DNA of 51,655 nucleotides, from assembly GCA_045132495.1 (NCBI GenBank), contig JBGUSK010000118.1:1-51655 (forward strand). The letters are read 5' to 3'. The first letter of the stretch is position 1. Each line of letters starts with the position of its first letter. This document shows positions 32,625 through 40,583 of this stretch, in pieces. The notes under the pieces were generated by a model, which did not search any database, had not been told where the DNA came from, and worked only from the letters and a program-made list of their open reading frames with translations. This stretch comes from UBA11524 sp045132495 (GTDB lineage Bacteria > Bacillota > Clostridia > Christensenellales > Aristaeellaceae). A program made the position numbers and the translations under genes.

Positions 32625-33971
32625 TCACTGTTCCTTCTTTTTCGCCACTTGACGTGCCTTGGCCTTCCACGCCTTGATCTCGTCCAGACGCTGCTTGTAG
32701 CGCGCTTCAAGACCTTCGTCGGTGGGGCGGTAGTATTCCTTGCCGCGCAGGCTGTCGGGCAGGCATTCCATGGCGGTGAGCTTCTCCTTGGTATCGTGGG
32801 CGTACTGGTAGCCCTTGCCGTAGTCGAGCTGCTTCATCAGGGTGGTCGGGGCGTTGCGGATTTGCAGCGGCACCGGCTCGGCAATCTGGCTGGCAGCGTC
32901 CTTTTTGGCAGACTCATACGCCACATACAGCGCATTGGACTTGGGCGCCATGGACATGTACACCACCGCCTGTGTCAGGTGGACGGAGCACTCCGGCATG
33001 CCGATAAAGTGGCAGGCCTGGTACGCCGCCACAGCGATCTCCAGCGCACGGGGATCCGCCATACCGATATCCTCCGACGCAAACCGGGTCACGCGGCGGG
33101 CGATGTAGAGCGGGTCTTCGCCGCCCTCCAGCATGCGGGCCATCCAGTAGACCGCCGCATCCGGGTCGGAGTTGCGCATGGACTTATGCAGCGCGCTGAT
33201 CAGATCGTAATGCCCGTCGCCCTTTTTGTCGTAGAGCAGTGAGCGCCTGGAGGTGCACTGCAGCACCGTTTCCTCGGTGACGAGGGTGGAGCCGTCCGCC
33301 TGCACATCGCCGTTGAGCACGACCATCTCCAGCGTGGACAGGGCCGTACGCGCATCGCCGTTGGCAAAGACCGCGATGGCTTCCAGCAATTCGTCAGGCA
33401 TGCGGATGGTCTGTCCGCCGAACCCCCTTGCATCCATCAGCGCCCGCCGCAGCAGACCCACCAGTTCCTCCGTCTTGAGCGCCTGCAGCACAAACACCTT
33501 GCACCGGGACAAAAGCGCGCTGTTGACCTCAAAGGAGGGATTCTCCGTCGTCGCGCCGATGAGGATGATGCTCCCCTTCTCCACAAAGGGCAAAAATGCG
33601 TCCTGCTGGGCCTTGTTGAAGCGGTGGATCTCGTCCACGAACACGATCGTGCGCTCGCCGAAGCGGCGGTTGTCCTCCGCCTGCTGCATGACCGTGCGGA
33701 TCTCCTTGATGCCGCTGGTAACGGCAGAGAAATCAATAAAGGCAGACTTTGTGCGGTTCGCGATAATGCGGGCCAGGGTGGTCTTCCCCACCCCAGGCGG
33801 GCCCCAGAAAATCATCGAGGACACCGCGTCCCCCTCGATCAGCCGGCGCAGCACCTTCCCCGGGCCGAGGAGGTGGCTCTGTCCAACAAACTCCTCCAGG
33901 CTCTGCGGCCGCAGACGGGAGGCCAGGGGCTGGGGCGCGGTATCTTCGGAAAAAAATGTAGTTTGTTCCAT
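32625..33971 (-). CDS. rarA: Replication-associated recombination protein A (AAA ATPase)
   Basis: A 448-residue AAA+ ATPase. Near the start it has PLASRLRPQSLEEFVGQSHLLG, Walker A GPPGVGKTT near residue 56, Walker B IVFVDEIHRF and sensor 1 IGATTENPSF. The C-terminal tetramerisation domain reads MPECSVHLTQAVVYMSMAPKSN, then PVPLQIRNAPT. RarA/MgsA acts at stalled replication forks together with SSB. The start at 33971 follows AGGAGGTAACGCC. It leads a compact cluster with the isomerase- and kinase-like genes, and the cotJ genes follow in the same direction after the structured RNA. A C-terminal lysine-rich tail (ARQVAKKKEQ) is normal. Confidence 0.96.
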   Translation of the reverse strand: MEQTTFFSEDTAPQPLASRLRPQSLEEFVGQSHLLGPGKVLRRLIEGDAVSSMIFWGPPGVGKTTLARIIANRTKSAFIDFSAVTSGIKEIRTVMQQAEDNRRFGERTIVFVDEIHRFNKAQQDAFLPFVEKGSIILIGATTENPSFEVNSALLSRCKVFVLQALKTEELVGLLRRALMDARGFGGQTIRMPDELLEAIAVFANGDARTALSTLEMVVLNGDVQADGSTLVTEETVLQCTSRRSLLYDKKGDGHYDLISALHKSMRNSDPDAAVYWMARMLEGGEDPLYIARRVTRFASEDIGMADPRALEIAVAAYQACHFIGMPECSVHLTQAVVYMSMAPKSNALYVAYESAKKDAASQIAEPVPLQIRNAPTTLMKQLDYGKGYQYAHDTKEKLTAMECLPDSLRGKEYYRPTDEGLEARYKQRLDEIKAWKAKARQVAKKKEQ

Positions 33972-34009
33972 GGCGTTACCTCCTGTGAGGCCTTCTTCCA
34001 TAACAGAAT

Positions 34010-34036
34010 CAGCCCGAAGGTCTTGCCCCCGGGCTG
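34010..34036 (-). terminator. Hairpin terminator after the AI-2E-family gene
   Basis: CAGCCCG (34030-34036 on the minus strand) pairs with CGGGCTG (34010-34016) and is followed by ATTCTGTTATG, a weak T-rich stretch. It separates the permease from rarA. Confidence 0.55.
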
Positions 34037-34044
34037 TTGGTCGC

Positions 34045-35331
34045 TTACTTTCGTGCTCTATGGTTCTGCTTCTGCCGGATCTTCTGCTGCATGTTCTGCT
34101 TCACCTGCTGCACCATGGTAGTATGCTTTTCCACAGGCTTTTCCGGTTCTTCGGGCGGCTGGGGCGTGCCGTCTGGATTCAGCGGACGGCCCTCCTTGTC
34201 GATGCCGCGGTAGCGCAGGCACCACTCGGCAAATTCCTTCACCAGACTCAGCAGCGTCGCGAAGATCGGTACACCCACGACCATGCCGACCAGGCCGAAC
34301 AGATCGCCGAACACGACGATGGAGAACAGCACCCACAGGGCGCTGATGCCAATGGAATCGCCCAGGATCTTCGGGCCGATGACATTGCCGTCCAGCTGCT
34401 GGATGACCAGGATCAGGAACGCAAAGCCCAGCGCCTTGCCGGGGTCCAGGAACAGCAGGATGATAATGCCTGGCACAGCGCCGATGAAGGGGCCGAACAC
34501 GGGAATGATGTTGGTGATGCCCACGATGATGGAAATCAGCGGCGCATAGGGCATGCCGAAAATCAGCATACACACATAGGTCAGCACGCCGATGATAGCG
34601 GAATCAATGATCTTGCCCGTAAAGAAGCCCGACAGGTTCCGGTTGGCGGTGTGGCAGATGCGAAGGGCTGTCTCCGCCACGCTGCGGGGCAGGAAGGCAC
34701 GGGTCAATATGCGCGAATGCCGCAGCAGCTTATCCTTCTGCGTGAGCAGGTAAATGGAGGACGCCAGCGCCGTGAACACCGCCACGAAAGTGCTCGTCAC
34801 ATCGGAGAAGTAGCTCATCAGCTGCGGGATGTAATTCATCGCCATTTTCAGCAGATCGCTGACGATCATCGACAGATCCTGCACGTATTCGATCGCCGTG
34901 GCGAGGTAGGGCTGCAGGTCAGGCCAGCGCTCAGTCAGGGCCAGCAGCGCCGCTTCCAGATTCTTGGTATAGCCGCCCAGATTGCTGGCGAAGGTCATGA
35001 TGGAGGTCAGCACCTGGGTGACGATCAGGTAGATCAGCCCGCCCACCAGCAGGATCGCGACCAGGTAGCCGATCAGCATCGACAGCCAGTGCAGCCGCTT
35101 TTGCCCGCGGAAGACATTCTTCATCAGCCACCGGTCAATGGGGTTTATGGCATAAGCGATCACCACACCGCCGGCGAAGGGCGTGAGGATATCCACAATG
35201 CCGTCCAGCAGACCCAGCACATACCCGCCCTTCAAGAGCACCATATAAAACGCGATGGCGGAAAAAATGATGATCATCCAGTCCAGCATGGTCTCAGGCT
35301 TGCGCCTGATCCACTTTTTCTGCTGATTCAT
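34045..35331 (-). CDS. AI-2E-family transporter (PerM/TqsA-like permease)
   Basis: A 428-residue membrane protein with about eight hydrophobic segments and a large central region. The family signature is present: LTPFAGGVVIAYAINPI near residue 50, and GITNIIPVFGPFIGAVPGIII with the following DGNVIGPKILGDSIGISALWVLFSI. Members export small molecules or ions (AI-2, sodium/protons); the substrate is unclear. A Pro/Glu/Lys/Gln-rich, charged C-terminal tail of about 55 residues is likely cytoplasmic. It has a strong promoter at 35388-35416 and TATCAGGAGG before the start. Confidence 0.93.
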   Translation of the reverse strand: MNQQKKWIRRKPETMLDWMIIIFSAIAFYMVLLKGGYVLGLLDGIVDILTPFAGGVVIAYAINPIDRWLMKNVFRGQKRLHWLSMLIGYLVAILLVGGLIYLIVTQVLTSIMTFASNLGGYTKNLEAALLALTERWPDLQPYLATAIEYVQDLSMIVSDLLKMAMNYIPQLMSYFSDVTSTFVAVFTALASSIYLLTQKDKLLRHSRILTRAFLPRSVAETALRICHTANRNLSGFFTGKIIDSAIIGVLTYVCMLIFGMPYAPLISIIVGITNIIPVFGPFIGAVPGIIILLFLDPGKALGFAFLILVIQQLDGNVIGPKILGDSIGISALWVLFSIVVFGDLFGLVGMVVGVPIFATLLSLVKEFAEWCLRYRGIDKEGRPLNPDGTPQPPEEPEKPVEKHTTMVQQVKQNMQQKIRQKQNHRARK

Positions 35332-35387
35332 ACTTGGCCTCCTGATAAATCGCGGCAGTCACCGCGCAGTACTTTTCGTTTGGGTTC

Positions 35388-35416
35388 ATTATACTGCATT
35401 TTGGCAGTGGGGTCAA
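35388..35416 (-). promoter_or_regulatory. Promoter of the AI-2E-family gene
   Basis: Minus-strand TTGACC (35411-35416), 17 bases and a perfect TATAAT (35388-35393). It directly follows the palindromic repeat at 35426-35477. Confidence 0.85.
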
Positions 35417-35425
35417 TGCACGATT

Positions 35426-35477
35426 CCAAAAGGCTCTCCCTTTGGGAGTGCTGGCCGCGAAAGCGGACTGAGAGGGT
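35426..35477. repeat. Palindromic intergenic (REP-like) element; also terminator of the WG-repeat genes
   Basis: Read on the minus strand it starts CCCTCTCAGTCCGC, has a small TTTC-capped hairpin (CCGC/GCGG), then CTCCC-AAA-GGGAG and AGCCTTTTGG. Elements of this form (CCCTCTCAGTC ... CTCCCAAAGGGAGAGCC) are scattered between genes of many gut Clostridia. It lies three bases after the stop of the WG-repeat gene and can serve as its terminator. A degenerate relative is at 43198-43265. Confidence 0.7.
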
Positions 35478-35479
35478 AT

Positions 35480-36841
35480 TCATTCCTCCTGCACAGGCCA
35501 CTGGTACACGATCTCGCCGGAACGGTTGATGTAGCCCTCGGTGGATGCGTCGAACTGGACGCGGGCCAGCGCGCCCCGGAAGAGCTCCGCCTCCTCATAC
35601 CGGACGGGCAGCACGACGCTGCCATATGCGTCCGCATAGCCCCAGGTGCCCACATAATCAGCCCAGTCCCAGAAACCGCCCTCGCACACAGTCACCCAGG
35701 GTTCCTCCGGCTGACGGAAGAAAACCTGCGTCCACTGCGGCTCGCCCAGCAACTCGCCCTCACGGGACATCAGCCCACACAGGTATTCGTCATCCCCCAG
35801 GGAGTATTCCACCCAGAGGGGGCCGTCCTGCGTGAATTCGTACACCCATGCATCGCAGGCCTCCTCCGGCAGGGTGTGGCGGCAGCGGATGGTGCCGTCT
35901 GTCTCCACCAGCCCCCAGGTGTGGTCGGGCCACTCCACAAACAGCGCGTCCGCGACCATGCCATAATAAACATCCAGCCCGGAAATGATCACCGTGCCGT
36001 CGCGGTCGATGATGGCGCTGGTTCTCACCTCTTCCAGCAGGCCGACCTCGGCGTAGCCATCCCGGAAATCGTGGGCAGCATCGAACTGCGCCGGGATGAC
36101 GATCTCCCCTTCCGTGTTGATGTAGCCGTACAGGCCATCCTCTGCGCGGAAAACCACCAGCCCGTCCGACACCCCCACCGCATAATCCAGGTAAACGCCC
36201 TCCGGCAGTTCCACCGGCCCCCAGCCGATCTCAATCAGCTCACAGCCGTCAGTATTGACTTGCGGCGCCACAATGAAGCCGTTCTCAATCCCCTGGTCGT
36301 ACAGGCCGGAATAGGTATATTCCATGGGCAGGACAACTTCCCCCGTGGCCCGGTCTGCCAGGCCGCTGACCGCATAGTCGTCATTGATCTGAATGTAGGG
36401 CGTATCCTTCGTGGCATAGCATTCCGTCCAGTGCAGACCGGAAAAATACCGATTCGGGATGTTGAACCAGCCGCTTCCGCGCTCATCATCATACTGATTG
36501 ACCAGATACAGCGCTCCCGCACCATCCAGGCAGCAGGCGTCGCCAATGTGGTAGTCCGGCTCCAGCAGGTACGCGCCCATTTCATCAATGATGCCCTGGG
36601 TGCACTTTCCCTCCCACGAGGGCACATCCATGGTGTCCACAATCGCACAGCCACCGTGGAAATGATAGGCCCTCTCCCACTTCGGCTCGATCCCCCACGC
36701 TCCGTCTTCCGTGATATACCCCCACAGCCCCGTTTCGGGGTCGTAGGCGGGCCAGAGGGTCGTTTCCGCGTCAGCCTTCGCCGCAAGGGCGGAAAGGCCG
36801 CACAGCGCCGCAAGCAGCAGACAGCAAATCAGCTTTTTCAT
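35480..36841 (-). CDS. Secreted WG-repeat protein (second of a tandem pair)
   Basis: A 453-residue exported protein (leader MKKLICCLLLAALCGLSALA). The mature part has repeated WG beta-units of about 40-50 residues: TGLWGYITEDGAWGIEPKWERAYHF, GLYGYINTEGEIVIPAQFD, HTWGLVETDG and a last STEGYINRSGEIVYQWP. WG-repeat proteins are extracytoplasmic and probably bind ligands or proteins; no enzymatic activity is known. It is a paralogue of the upstream gene with nearly identical ends and follows it by 12 bases. The AGGAGG site supports the start. Confidence 0.92.
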   Translation of the reverse strand: MKKLICCLLLAALCGLSALAAKADAETTLWPAYDPETGLWGYITEDGAWGIEPKWERAYHFHGGCAIVDTMDVPSWEGKCTQGIIDEMGAYLLEPDYHIGDACCLDGAGALYLVNQYDDERGSGWFNIPNRYFSGLHWTECYATKDTPYIQINDDYAVSGLADRATGEVVLPMEYTYSGLYDQGIENGFIVAPQVNTDGCELIEIGWGPVELPEGVYLDYAVGVSDGLVVFRAEDGLYGYINTEGEIVIPAQFDAAHDFRDGYAEVGLLEEVRTSAIIDRDGTVIISGLDVYYGMVADALFVEWPDHTWGLVETDGTIRCRHTLPEEACDAWVYEFTQDGPLWVEYSLGDDEYLCGLMSREGELLGEPQWTQVFFRQPEEPWVTVCEGGFWDWADYVGTWGYADAYGSVVLPVRYEEAELFRGALARVQFDASTEGYINRSGEIVYQWPVQEE

Positions 36842-36853
36842 TCGTTATTCCTC

Positions 36854-38173
36854 CTATGGCATGGGCCACTGATACACGATTTCGCCCGCACGGTTGATGT
36901 AGGCTTCGGTGGATGCGTCGAACTGGACGCGGGCGAGGGGGCCATCGAAATGCCCTGCGTCCTCGTAGATGAAGGGCAGCACGGTGCTGCCTGCGCCGTC
37001 AATGAAGCCCCACTTGCCCTGATGCCAGGCGGCATGCCAGCCCATCGGGTCGTCGGAAAACATTTCATCCGCCAACACAACGCCATCAGCGCCGGTATCC
37101 GCCTGACAAATCCACTTGCCCTCTGCAGTCATCAAACCAAAGTCACTACCTACAGCAGGGTAGCGATACTCGACCCAACAAGGGCTGTCTTCCGCCAGCG
37201 GTTCATACGTTACCACGAACCGGCCGTATTCGTAGGGTTCCAGTTCAATACGGAAGCGCTCTGTGCCATCGGGATTCAGCACTGCCCAGCAGTCGTCGCC
37301 CCCCACGGCGATACCGCCGTCCCCCCAGGAGCCGCAGATGTAATCCCAGCCCGTGGCGATGACACGGTTCTCCCGGTTGATGAGCAGCCTTTCTCCGTCT
37401 TTTTCCACTGCACCATAGCCATGAGAAAAGTTCCATGCAGATGTGTACTGCGGCTCAATGACGACATTCCCATGCACGTCAACGTAACCATACCGTTGAT
37501 TCCCGTCCTTCACAAGCAACAGCCCGTCGCATATGTACCAATCCGCCGCACCAATACCCTCAGGCAATTCAGTAATGCTTCCGTCAACACCAATCAGAAC
37601 AGTTTTCCGTTCTTCTTCCAGCCAGGTCACAGCCACACCCTCGCGGAAGCCATAGGTAAACATGTCCATCAGCGGCAGCAGCCGTTCGCCGGTGGCACGG
37701 TTGACAAAGGTAGTCATATCTCCCACGCTGGCTATGACATAGGGCGAGTTGTCATACGAAGCAACATACGTCCAGCACAGCCCGGAGATATAGCCGCTCT
37801 CCGTATCAAACCAGCCCCACTTCTCGTCTTTTTCAAGTATGTACACATCGTTATATACCCAGGTGTCATAACCGACTTCACCCCGCTCCACAAAGTATGC
37901 CGGCTGAAAGATATACGCACCCGTTTCATCAATGATGCCAGAAGCAGTAAAGTGGTCATTCATCCCTACCGCTGCATAGCCGTTTATGAAATCATAGGCG
38001 TGGCGGTACTGCGGCTCAATCCCCCACGCCCCGTCTTCCGTAATATATCCCCACAGCCCCGTTACGGGGTCGTAGGCGGGCCACAGGGTCGTCTCCGTCT
38101 CTGCCTCCGCCGCCAGGGCAGAAAGGCTCACAAGGGCCAAAACGAGGCAAAGAAGGGCAGTCAGCTTTTTCAT
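36854..38173 (-). CDS. Secreted WG-repeat protein (first of a tandem pair)
   Basis: A 439-residue exported protein starting at ATG 38173 (MKKLTALLCLVLALVSLSAL), with GAGGAGG before it. The frame extends upstream to 38224 without a ribosome site, so the shorter form is used. WG units include GLWGYITEDGAWGIEPQYRHAYDF, QRYGYVDVHGNVVIEPQYTS and STEAYINRAGEIVYQWPMP. The first 35 mature residues are almost identical to those of the next gene, pointing to a recent duplication. It shares a 270-base divergent gap with gyrB. No clear promoter was found for it. Confidence 0.92.
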   Translation of the reverse strand: MKKLTALLCLVLALVSLSALAAEAETETTLWPAYDPVTGLWGYITEDGAWGIEPQYRHAYDFINGYAAVGMNDHFTASGIIDETGAYIFQPAYFVERGEVGYDTWVYNDVYILEKDEKWGWFDTESGYISGLCWTYVASYDNSPYVIASVGDMTTFVNRATGERLLPLMDMFTYGFREGVAVTWLEEERKTVLIGVDGSITELPEGIGAADWYICDGLLLVKDGNQRYGYVDVHGNVVIEPQYTSAWNFSHGYGAVEKDGERLLINRENRVIATGWDYICGSWGDGGIAVGGDDCWAVLNPDGTERFRIELEPYEYGRFVVTYEPLAEDSPCWVEYRYPAVGSDFGLMTAEGKWICQADTGADGVVLADEMFSDDPMGWHAAWHQGKWGFIDGAGSTVLPFIYEDAGHFDGPLARVQFDASTEAYINRAGEIVYQWPMP

Positions 38174-38224
38174 CCGTGCAGCCTCCTCAAAAGGTACTCT
38201 CACCCATAAAGACGTTTCTGACAA

Positions 38225-38286
38225 GGGAAATATTCCCGATTTTGATAAAAATCCCTGCTTTTTGCAAATTTCTTCGCGCGCGCGCG
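38225..38286. repeat. Palindrome and (CG)6 tract upstream of gyrB
   Basis: GGGAA-ATA-TTCCC (38225-38237) is a short inverted repeat, and CG repeated six times (38275-38286) is an alternating purine-pyrimidine tract that could flip to Z-DNA under negative supercoiling. Between and around them the divergent region is AT-rich. Confidence 0.6.
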
Positions 38287-38308
38287 TAATATTAATGAAG
38301 AAACCCTC

Positions 38309-38337
38309 TTCCCTTTTGGCCCAAAAGGTGATATAAT
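38309..38337 (+). promoter_or_regulatory. gyrB promoter with a perfect palindrome in the spacer
   Basis: TATAAT (38332-38337) is preceded at 17 bases by a poor -35, TTCCCT (38309-38314). The spacer is occupied by CCTTTTGG-C-CCAAAAGG (38312-38328), a perfect inverted repeat. A dimeric regulator could bind here; the leader to ATG 38444 is about 100 bases. Confidence 0.65.
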
Positions 38338-38443
38338 TATCAAGCTGGGGAATCTGTTTTTCTGCTTATCCCAGCTACCGCGAAAACGGTTTATTTTCCC
38401 TGCTTTGCAGGATTTGACCTTTCGATATTTCATGAGGTGTATC

Positions 38444-40456
38444 ATGGCAAACGAACTCGAACTCAATCAGGAAATCGACAACGCCAGGCTGGCAGATCAG
38501 GCCACCCAGGCCACCGGCGAATACAGCGAGGAGCAGATCCAGGTGCTGGAGGGCCTCGAGGCCGTCCGCAAGCGCCCGGGCATGTACATCGGTTCCACCG
38601 ACGCCCGCGGTCTGCACCATCTGGTGTATGAAATCGTGGATAACTCCGTGGACGAGGCCCTGGCCGGCTTCTGCAAGCGCATCGACGTGACGCTGCACAA
38701 GGATGGCTCCGTCTCCGTCAAGGATGACGGCCGCGGCTTCCCCGTGGGCATCCACCCCAAGATGGGCCGCCCGGCGGTCGAGGTCTGTCTGACGGTGCTG
38801 CATGCCGGCGGCAAGTTCGGCGGCGGCGGCTACAAGGTGTCCGGCGGCCTGCACGGCGTGGGCGCATCTGTGGTGAACGCACTTTCGAAGAACCTGACCG
38901 TCACCGTATACCAGGACGGCAAGATCCACCAGCAGGAGTACGCCCGCGGCAAGTACCTGTACGACCTCAAGGTCATCGGCGAGACCGATGTGACCGGCAC
39001 CACCATCCGCTTCCTGCCCGATATTATTTCCGACGAGAACCCCGACGGCATCTTCGAGCGCGGCGTGACCTTCGAGCATGACGTGCTCAAGAAGCGCCTG
39101 CGGGAGATGGCTTTCCTCAACAAGGGCATCCGCATCGTGTTCACCGACGAGCGGGGGCAGGGCCCCAGCCAAAACGAAGAGCCCATCGTCCACGATTATT
39201 ATTACGAGGGCGGCCTCAAGGAGTTCGTCAAGTACCTCAACCGCAACAAGGAAGTGCTCTTCCCTGAGCCCATCTACACCGAGGGCATCAAGGACGGCGT
39301 GCTGGTCGAGGTCGCGATGCAGTACAACGACTCCTACAACGAGAACATCTACCCCTTCGTCAACAACATCGCCACCCCCGACGGCGGTACCCACCTCACC
39401 GGCTTCACCACCGCGCTGACCAGCGCGATCAACGATTATGGCCGCAAGTACAAGGTGCTGCGCGACAACGAGCCAAACCTCAAGTCCGAGGACGTCAAGG
39501 AGAGCCTCACCGCCGTTGTCTCCGTCAAGATGGAGGATCCCCAGTTTGAATCCCAGACCAAGTCGAAGCTCGGCTCCGGCCATGTGCGCGGCATCGTCAA
39601 CGACCTGGTCAAGGAAGAGCTGTCCACCTATTTGGAGGAGAATCCCTCCGTGGCCCGCGGCATCGTGGAGCGCTGTGTGAGCGCCCAACGTGCCCGTGAG
39701 GCGGCCCGCAAGGCCCGTGAGGCCACCCGTCGCAAGACCGTGCTGGAGAGCGCTTCCCTGCCCGGCAAGCTGGCGGACTGCTCCGAGCGCGACCCCAGCA
39801 AATGCGAGATCTTCCTCGTCGAGGGTGACTCCGCAGGCGGCTCCGCCAAGGAGGGCCGCGACCGCCACTTCCAGGCCATCCTGCCCCTGCGCGGCAAGAT
39901 CCTCAACGTGGAAAAGACCCGCCTGGACAAGGCGCTGGGCAACAACGAAATCAAATCCATGCTGACGGCCTTCGGCTGCGGCTTCGGCGATGAATTCGAC
40001 GAGAGCAAGCTCCGCTACCACCGCATCGTCTGCATGACCGACGCGGACGTGGACGGCGCGCACATCCGCATCCTGATGCTGACCTTCTTCTACCGCTACA
40101 TGCGTCCCCTGGTGGAAAAGGGCTATGTCTACGCCGCCATGCCGCCTCTGTACAAGGTCACCAAGGGTAAGTTCGAGAAGTACGTGTACAACGACGACGA
40201 GCTGCAGGCCCTGCTGGACGAGATCGGCCGCGATCCCAAGCCGGAGATCCAGCGCTACAAGGGTCTGGGCGAAATGTCCGCCGAGCAGCTGTGGATGACC
40301 ACCATGAACCCCGAGACCCGCACGATGATGCGCATCACCCCCGAGGACGCCGCCGAGGCCGATCAGATCTTCACCCTGCTCATGGGCGATCAGGTCGAAC
40401 CCCGCCGCAAGTTCATCGAGGAGAACGCGGATCTGGTGAAGGATCTGGATATTTGA
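38444..40456 (+). CDS. gyrB: DNA gyrase subunit B
   Basis: A 670-residue type II topoisomerase subunit. It has the GHKL ATPase motifs VDNSVDEALAG (catalytic Glu), DDGRGFPVGIH and LHGVGASVVNALS, the TOPRIM EGDSAGGSAKEGRDR and DADVDGAHIRIL motifs, and the C-terminal RYKGLGEMSAEQLW segment. The quinolone-linked region shows wild-type-like residues (EGDSAGG, PLRGKILNVEK). Start ATG 38444 (MANELELN) follows GAGGTGTATC; earlier in-frame ATGs at 38405 and 38432 lack good sites. An N-terminal extension of about 25 residues precedes the conserved QVLEGLEAVRKRPGMYIG. It supplies ATP-driven negative supercoiling with GyrA, which follows after 127 bases. Confidence 0.98.
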   Translation: MANELELNQEIDNARLADQATQATGEYSEEQIQVLEGLEAVRKRPGMYIGSTDARGLHHLVYEIVDNSVDEALAGFCKRIDVTLHKDGSVSVKDDGRGFPVGIHPKMGRPAVEVCLTVLHAGGKFGGGGYKVSGGLHGVGASVVNALSKNLTVTVYQDGKIHQQEYARGKYLYDLKVIGETDVTGTTIRFLPDIISDENPDGIFERGVTFEHDVLKKRLREMAFLNKGIRIVFTDERGQGPSQNEEPIVHDYYYEGGLKEFVKYLNRNKEVLFPEPIYTEGIKDGVLVEVAMQYNDSYNENIYPFVNNIATPDGGTHLTGFTTALTSAINDYGRKYKVLRDNEPNLKSEDVKESLTAVVSVKMEDPQFESQTKSKLGSGHVRGIVNDLVKEELSTYLEENPSVARGIVERCVSAQRAREAARKAREATRRKTVLESASLPGKLADCSERDPSKCEIFLVEGDSAGGSAKEGRDRHFQAILPLRGKILNVEKTRLDKALGNNEIKSMLTAFGCGFGDEFDESKLRYHRIVCMTDADVDGAHIRILMLTFFYRYMRPLVEKGYVYAAMPPLYKVTKGKFEKYVYNDDELQALLDEIGRDPKPEIQRYKGLGEMSAEQLWMTTMNPETRTMMRITPEDAAEADQIFTLLMGDQVEPRRKFIEENADLVKDLDI

Positions 40457-40510
40457 TCTTTCATATGCTGGTGATGCTCACTGCACGCAGGGTTCCGCGC
40501 TGCGGCGCGG

Positions 40511-40537
40511 GCAGGGGGCTTTCCGATCGCCCCCTGC
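40511..40537. repeat. Hairpin in the gyrB-gyrA gap
   Basis: A nine-base-pair stem GCAGGGGGC/GCCCCCTGC (40511-40519 with 40529-40537) with a nine-base loop, no T run. It could lower read-through slightly or separate the two messages. No further gene was seen in the 127-base gap. Confidence 0.6.
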
Positions 40538-40583
40538 ACCCCTTCGGGCCCCAAGTGTTAAAGTGTTTTGATGGAGATAGATC

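Noticed and set aside
38405..38443. Upstream starts for gyrB
   Set aside because: No ribosome site before them; GAGGTG lies correctly before ATG 38444.
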